From NCBI RefSeq assembly GCF_003851545.1, contig NZ_BHVX01000023.1, forward strand, positions 1-50,367: 50,367 nt of DNA, written 5' to 3'. A model generated the notes under the pieces. That model saw nothing but the letters and a program-made list of their open reading frames with translations. It ran no database searches and was not told the origin of the DNA. A program made the translations under genes and the position numbers. Source of the DNA: Ralstonia sp. SET104 (GTDB lineage: Bacteria; Pseudomonadota; Gammaproteobacteria; Burkholderiales; Burkholderiaceae). This document shows, one piece after another, positions 44,490 to 50,367 of the stretch. How positions within the stretch are numbered: position 1 is the first letter of the stretch; every line of letters begins with the position of its first letter.

Positions 44490-44614
44490 TATTTCGCTCA
44501 GGCAGTCGCTACGTTGCGCACTGCGTGTTTCTGTTTGTTTGCCAGCAGCTTGGCAGGTGGATGGGAGCGCGTATGGCTCTTCACCTCCTCGCTGCATCCA
44601 CGGAGGATACGACC

Positions 44615-45055
44615 ATGAGTGACCTTCTCTTTGGGACCGACCTCTTCAGCGAACTCGATCGCATGCAAAGGCAGATGGCGAGTTTGTTCGGCGGTTTCCC
44701 GTCCAGCATTCGCTCCGGGCGTTTTGGGGCATTCCCACCCGTCAATATTGGCTCCACGGACGATTCCATCGAAATCGTCGCGTTCGCTCCGGGCGTCAAG
44801 CAGGACAAACTTGACGTGTCAATCGACAAGGGCCTGCTGACCATCAGTGGCGAGCGCGCAGCGACGTATTTGGATGACGAGCCAGAGGCACGGCTGTACG
44901 CCCAAGAGCGGTTTTCTGGCACATTCCGGCGCGTGATCGAACTGCCCCAGAGCGCCGACCCCGATAAGGTGCAGGCGCGTTACGCCAACGGCTGCTTGTC
45001 GATCAGTGTCGGCAAGCGGGAGTCTTCCAAGCCTCGGGCGATCGCTGTCCAGTAA
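44615..45055 (+). CDS. small heat-shock protein Hsp20 (first of three)
   Basis: The 146-residue protein holds an alpha-crystallin domain (about 38-140) with PPVNIGSTDDSIEIVAFAPG, the DVSIDKGLLTISGER core and a C-terminal strand LSISVGKRE. Such proteins bind unfolding proteins without ATP and pass them to DnaK. The C-terminal IxI tail motif is partly present as AIAV. ATG 44615 follows GGAGGATAC; the frame is open upstream to 44525 but without a ribosome site. It starts the run of three Hsp20 genes. Confidence 0.92.
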   Translation: MSDLLFGTDLFSELDRMQRQMASLFGGFPSSIRSGRFGAFPPVNIGSTDDSIEIVAFAPGVKQDKLDVSIDKGLLTISGERAATYLDDEPEARLYAQERFSGTFRRVIELPQSADPDKVQARYANGCLSISVGKRESSKPRAIAVQ

Positions 45056-45070
45056 TGCCAGGAGGATGTC

Positions 45071-45478
45071 ATGAACGATACTACCCAAGTCACCAAGCGT
45101 GACGAGAGCGCCGTGGCACAGCGCCAGGAAGATAGGCCGACGGCAGCGATGACGCTACTCCCTGCTGTCGACATCATTGAGAACAGCAGTGGCGTCACCC
45201 TTTGGGCCGACCTGCCCGGCGTAACTAAGGATAAGCTCGATGTGAACGTCCACGACGGCAACCTCCATATCGAGGCCGAAGCTGTCGTGCCGACACCCTC
45301 TGGCCTGCGCGTGCAACACGCGGAAATCCGGCAGCCACACTTCGCGCGCGCTTTCTCGCTGGGGCCAGACCTTGACACGTCAAAGATCGAGGCGAACCTG
45401 CAAGACGGTGTGTTGAAGCTGGCCATCCCGCGTCGCGACGAGGCTCGTCCGCGCCGCATTGATGTCACCGTGGCGTGA
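45071..45478 (+). CDS. small heat-shock protein Hsp20 (second of three)
   Basis: The 135-residue protein has an alpha-crystallin domain with LPAVDIIENSSGVTLWADLP, DVNVHDGNLHIEAE and the C-terminal LKLAIPRRDEARPRRIDV. It is related to, but distinct from, its neighbours, so the three genes are old paralogues and not a recent tandem copy. Its ATG has CAGGAGGATG upstream, and only 15 bp separate it from the first hsp20, implying one transcript. Confidence 0.92.
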   Translation: MNDTTQVTKRDESAVAQRQEDRPTAAMTLLPAVDIIENSSGVTLWADLPGVTKDKLDVNVHDGNLHIEAEAVVPTPSGLRVQHAEIRQPHFARAFSLGPDLDTSKIEANLQDGVLKLAIPRRDEARPRRIDVTVA

Positions 45479-45663
45479 CATCTCCAAGAAGGCGCATACG
45501 GAGCCGGCAACGGTGGCGTCCGTACGAGACCACCGTTGCCCCTTCGGGTGGGGCGAACAGTTTTGGCATGTCCAAATCAACACCTCGGTGCCGTACCGCT
45601 GGGACACACTCGACTTGGCGCTGCGGAGGCATCGAAGCGCATAGGCGTCGATAGGAGGGCAAC

Positions 45664-46230
45664 ATGAAAACGGAACTGGGCAAGTGGAACCCGTTCAAGT
45701 TCTTGCGCCGGACGTCTGCCGACAAGCTACCTGGGGCAGAGGAATCCAACGCGCCTGCGCCCAGGCACTGGGCGCCAGAGTGGCCGGATGTTTCGCGGTT
45801 GTTTTCCGGCGATCCCTGGCGAGCGATGGGCGAATTCCTGCACGAACCCCTCACGGGCTTCGGCGGTTTGGATCGCTGGTTCGGAGACTTCAGCTCCTCT
45901 CGCTTCCAGCCGCGGATCGACGTGGTCGACGATGGCACGGCTCTAAGGATCACCGCCGAGCTGCCGGGGATGGACCGCGAGGAGGTGCAGACGACCATCG
46001 AAGATGGCGCACTGGTGCTGCGTGGTGAGAAGAAGCAGGACATTCGGAGCGAGGAAAATGGCTGCTACCGCCTGGAGCGCGCATACGGCGCGTTCATGCG
46101 CAGCATTCCTCTGCCAGAGGGCCTCGACCTGGACCACATCGAGGCCCGATTCGAACGAGGCCTGCTGACCCTACGCCTGCCCAAATCCAGCTCACCGCCG
46201 CCTTCAGTCAGAAAGATCGAAGTCACGTGA
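45664..46230 (+). CDS. small heat-shock protein Hsp20 (third, long N-terminus)
   Basis: The 188-residue protein has an extended N-terminal arm (about 1-80, Trp/Phe-rich, ending FGGLDRWFGDFSSS) and an alpha-crystallin domain (QPRIDVVDDGTALRITAELP, TTIEDGALVLRGEK, ARFERGLLTLRLPK). The tail ends VRKIEV, an IxI-type motif for oligomerisation. Long-armed Hsp20 proteins occur in transmissible heat-resistance loci. The ATG follows AGGAGG. A 185-bp gap from the second hsp20 shows no gene. Confidence 0.9.
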   Translation: MKTELGKWNPFKFLRRTSADKLPGAEESNAPAPRHWAPEWPDVSRLFSGDPWRAMGEFLHEPLTGFGGLDRWFGDFSSSRFQPRIDVVDDGTALRITAELPGMDREEVQTTIEDGALVLRGEKKQDIRSEENGCYRLERAYGAFMRSIPLPEGLDLDHIEARFERGLLTLRLPKSSSPPPSVRKIEVT

Positions 46231-46371
46231 GCAGGTCGGCAATCACATGGACATGGCGTCGCCCCCATGCCCGGCAGGTGTGAGCCAGGCGGCGACGCAC
46301 GGCCAGGGTGGTCACGGCGGGGCCGGCCACGGTAAGGAGTTCAGCACAACTGGCGAATGGAGGTGAGAGAA

Positions 46372-46818
46372 ATGAAGTCTTCCGAATTGGCATTTCCTGG
46401 GGCGGAAGCCGCCTTTGGGATGGGGACATCGGTGGAATTTGATTCTGACTGGCTCACCTTGGGCAAGCATCGGGTGAGGCTCCGATGCACACGTGGATTC
46501 CCTTCCGAGAGAACACGGAGCGTAGCGGAACTTGCGAAGATTGCCATTGAGAATAATTTGAGTGCAGCAGCCCGGTTGGTCGAGGTGACTGCGGGACGAG
46601 GCGAGAAATCCTACACGATCACCATTGGCACGACCTTCACGAAAGACAAACAAATGACGCCCCATCTTGAATTGGCGCTGGCCACCATTTTTGGGCTGGC
46701 GCCCAGCCAACTCAATATGGAGGTCGTGGTGGTCAGCCAGGCGGAAGTGGATATGCATGCCGGCGTGTATGAGCGAATGCTGGCAGAGAAGCTTCACATC
46801 GTGCCGCCAATACAGTGA
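46372..46818 (+). CDS. protein of unknown function in the heat-shock island
   Basis: The 148-residue protein has no signal peptide or membrane segment. It begins MKSSELAFPGAEAAFG and has two apparent alpha/beta halves (SVAELAKIAIENNLSAAARL; MTPHLELALATIFGLAPSQL), with no motif I recognise. ATG 46372 follows GGAGG at the right distance and is preferred over ATG 46357. Its stop overlaps a GTG that opens a GroES-like fragment (GTGA), so the two are translationally coupled. Its place between hsp20 and dnaK suggests a part in protein quality control. Confidence 0.65.
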   Translation: MKSSELAFPGAEAAFGMGTSVEFDSDWLTLGKHRVRLRCTRGFPSERTRSVAELAKIAIENNLSAAARLVEVTAGRGEKSYTITIGTTFTKDKQMTPHLELALATIFGLAPSQLNMEVVVVSQAEVDMHAGVYERMLAEKLHIVPPIQ

Positions 46819-46928
46819 AGGACGGCGAGCACGTGCGGTTTGGCAAGTATGCGGAGGCCGTAGGCAAGGTCGCAGGCGAGGCACTGCTGGTCAAGCGTGA
46901 GGATCACATCCTCTGCATCATCGAATAG
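46815..46928 (+). CDS. GroES C-terminal fragment, 37 residues
   Basis: The reading frame VKDGEHVRFGKYAEAVGKVA then GEALLVKREDHILCIIE matches the last third of GroES, where the family reads VKVGD-VLFGKY, E-LLVMRE-DI-AV-E. The first 60 or so residues, including the mobile loop that binds GroEL, are missing. No shifted copy of the rest lies upstream, where another gene stands. It could be a truncated relic or a coupled mini-protein; the GTGA overlap with the preceding gene makes translation plausible. Confidence 0.6.
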   Translation: MKDGEHVRFGKYAEAVGKVAGEALLVKREDHILCIIE

Positions 46929-46990
46929 CGAGCAAGTGAAAGGGTTCGCAGGGAAATTCCGAGCGGGGAAGCGCTAGTCGCTTGAACATC

Positions 46991-48928
<1,938 letters not shown>

Positions 48929-49106
48929 TCGGGTCACACCGTGACGCAGTGCAAGAGCGGGTGTGGCCAATCGGCTAAGCCGAGACCAGCGGGTCCAGGG
49001 TAGGCGTCGCCATTCAAGGCCGAAGGCATACCGTGGGGCCCGCCTCATGGAAGCAGGAGGATGGATTCGGGAACGTAGGGAGGCACACAGGAACGGAGAC
49101 ATTGCC

Positions 49107-49379
49107 ATGCACATTACCAAGGTCGATTCGCGAAATGCGCGTGCCAGTGAGATTCGGGAAATCGTCGGTCCAATTGACGAGGCAGTGATCACTCGGATTC
49201 TGGACATTGAGCCGAGCATTGAGGACGTGCGGCTGGCGTACCACAGGCTGCGCGTCGACAAATGTCCCTCGTGCAAGAAGGTATCAAATCTGGGAGGAAA
49301 GGCTGCAGAAGTGTTCGAAATACTTGACGACGAGTTTCCTGATTTCGATTCGTCAGGCCATCCCTATAGTCCTAGCTAG
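49107..49379 (+). CDS. small protein of unknown function
   Basis: The 90-residue, acidic protein begins MHITKVDSRNARASEIREIV and includes DKCPSCKKVS, a lone CxxC that could bind zinc. The pattern VITRILDIEPSIEDVRLAYH suggests helices. The family is not recognised. ATG 49107 has GGAG about ten bases upstream; the frame extends further up to 48963 without a better start. It is the first gene after dnaK, with 178 bp between. Confidence 0.55.
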   Translation: MHITKVDSRNARASEIREIVGPIDEAVITRILDIEPSIEDVRLAYHRLRVDKCPSCKKVSNLGGKAAEVFEILDDEFPDFDSSGHPYSPS

Positions 49380-49404
49380 ATGCCACGACGTCTACGTGAT
49401 CATC

Positions 49405-49656
49405 ATGGACATGACCGTGCAAGCGAAGAACGGTAATGTGGAAGTCCGGGTAGTTCGCCGAAGCGATCACAGATGGGACGGAGGGTATCGCTACGTGCCC
49501 CATAGGGGCGAAGCAACAGGCTGGTACAGCGCGGCCATGCCGGAGGGTTTCGTTTCGCCTGGCATCGCAAGAAGCGCTGCCATATTGGCGGGGCGCCTAT
49601 ATGTGAAGAAACTGGGTGCGGGCGAGGAGCCCGGCACAAGGCGGGGCTCCTCCTGA
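49405..49656 (+). CDS. small protein of unknown function
   Basis: The 83-residue protein from ATG 49405 contains VEVRVVRRSDHRWDGGYRYV and a second part EGFVSPGIARSAAILAGRLY, ending in a Gly/Arg/Ser tail. A soluble alpha/beta domain is likely, but no family is recognised. The start lies 25 bp after the previous gene, and the ribosome site is unclear. GTG 49396 is an alternative. Confidence 0.45.
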   Translation: MDMTVQAKNGNVEVRVVRRSDHRWDGGYRYVPHRGEATGWYSAAMPEGFVSPGIARSAAILAGRLYVKKLGAGEEPGTRRGSS

Positions 49657-49865
49657 GCCGAAGTCCTTAGCTGCGGTCAACCGTACGCTGCACGGTGTGC
49701 ATCGCTGTTACGAAAGCGGTCAGCGACGAGGCCGGGCTTGCTTCCTGTAGCGTTCATGATTCAGGTGCCAACACGAATGTGTGGACACACAGAGTCAGGA
49801 CGTAGTGTTCGGCGCAAGAAAGAAGCCACGCCGCGCGGCACGCGACCAAAGAGACACACGGTAGC
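49657..49865. other. intergenic region without recognised features
   Basis: Only short overlapping frames in both directions are present. I see no RNA gene, repeat or convincing promoter. Confidence 0.3.
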
Positions 49866-50123
49866 ATGAACACCCTTACCTACACCCTGGTCGCCTACCG
49901 CCCCGATGGCGCCACTAATAAGAGCGAGCATGACATCTTCGTCAGCCGCGACTGGCAAGAGGTGGTGCAACGCACCGCGATTCTGCTCGACCAGAACGCC
50001 AAGTGCGAGACCAATCAGCTTTGGAATTATTACCTCTTGGTGGACGGGCAGTTTGCCGGCCCCTACACTCGGGAACGGTTGGCGAGGGCCGCGACCAACT
50101 ACCCACGGCCGGTGCGGGCATGA
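49866..50123 (+). CDS. small protein of unknown function
   Basis: The 85-residue protein begins MNTLTYTLVAYRPDGATNKS and includes ILLDQNAKCETNQLWNYYLL and GPYTRERLARAA. It has an alpha/beta composition, no signal and no membrane segment. The coherent, charged sequence with well-placed hydrophobic residues makes it a likely gene, although its ribosome site is weak. The family is not recognised. Confidence 0.5.
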   Translation: MNTLTYTLVAYRPDGATNKSEHDIFVSRDWQEVVQRTAILLDQNAKCETNQLWNYYLLVDGQFAGPYTRERLARAATNYPRPVRA

Positions 50124-50367
50124 AGGGGCGGCGCATCGGTTCCGTTCCTTTCTACGCAGAACCTGGACGCTCCTCGTATCTGTTCACCGCGCCCGTGGCC
50201 CTTGAAGGTCAAAAACCGAAATTTCGCGCTCTTTGAACGCCAACTTGATCGTGGCGTCGGGTTCGCGTTGCATTGTCGAATACCGGCGATTTACTCTGAC
50301 AACGGTACTTGCGGCGGCAGAAAATTTCCATTCCTGATCAATACGTTAGGGCCAATCTGGCGGAAAT
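50124..50367. other. right-edge segment without recognised features
   Basis: The last 244 bases become more AT-rich towards the end and contain only short frames. I see no gene, hairpin or repeat that I can support. Confidence 0.3.

Noticed and set aside
50003-50236. Plus-strand frame of 77 codons at the right edge.
   Set aside because: It overlaps the better-supported gene 49866-50123 in another frame and has no ribosome site or recognisable motif.

Overview
The window reads as high-GC betaproteobacterial DNA, most likely Ralstonia or a close Burkholderiaceae relative. That placement rests on the gene families and layout (Cupriavidus/Ralstonia-type cus and cueR/copA genes, a complete aldarate cluster, a divergent FtsK); no rRNA or other taxonomic marker is present.

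Region 1 (1-24026) is the right-hand part of a Tn3-family transposon carrying copper-resistance cargo. A transposase and a tyrosine recombinase converge at its right side. The right end, a GGGG-starting terminal sequence at 23993-24026, lies inside the 25th codon of an EamA/DMT permease gene, so the insertion point is visible; the left end lies outside the window. The cargo comprises: a CcdA-like protein and a cytochrome c; a minus-strand set with an unusual DsbD, a PII-like protein, a Rieske protein and an ICMT-like methyltransferase; small periplasmic Met-, His- and Cys-containing proteins; cueR-copA; the cusCBAF efflux operon; and a second set of small periplasmic proteins (CzcE-like, CusF-like). 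Two promoters with CueR-type dyads in 19-bp spacers tie the cargo together.

Region 2 (24027-28308) is chromosomal flank. It holds the 5' stump of the permease, a remarkable array of about 12 degenerate GTTC-N-GAAC units repeated every 21/21/22 bp, a four-domain rhodanese overlapping a thiol dioxygenase gene, a small exported protein and a LysR regulator.

Region 3 (28436-39849) is a complete oxidative uronate/aldarate pathway on the plus strand: Tat-exported lactonase, kdgD, 2-oxoglutarate-semialdehyde dehydrogenase, glucarate transporter, gudD, garD, uronate dehydrogenase, cytosolic lactonase and a second hexuronate-type transporter. Uronates are oxidised to aldarolactones, opened to glucarate or galactarate, dehydrated, and converted to 2-oxoglutarate.

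Region 4 (39875-43596) contains a membrane protein of unknown function and an FtsK DNA translocase.

Region 5 (43678-50367) looks like an acquired, partly decayed stress island: a frameshifted integrase remnant, three consecutive Hsp20 genes, an unknown gene translationally coupled to a GroES C-terminal fragment, an extra DnaK, and three small unknown genes.

The least explained parts are the cysteine-depleted DsbD/CcdA redox set inside the copper transposon, the helically phased 21.3-bp array next to the transposon insertion point, and a perfect 16-bp inverted repeat that exactly brackets an intergenic region from stop codon to start codon in the second copper gene set.
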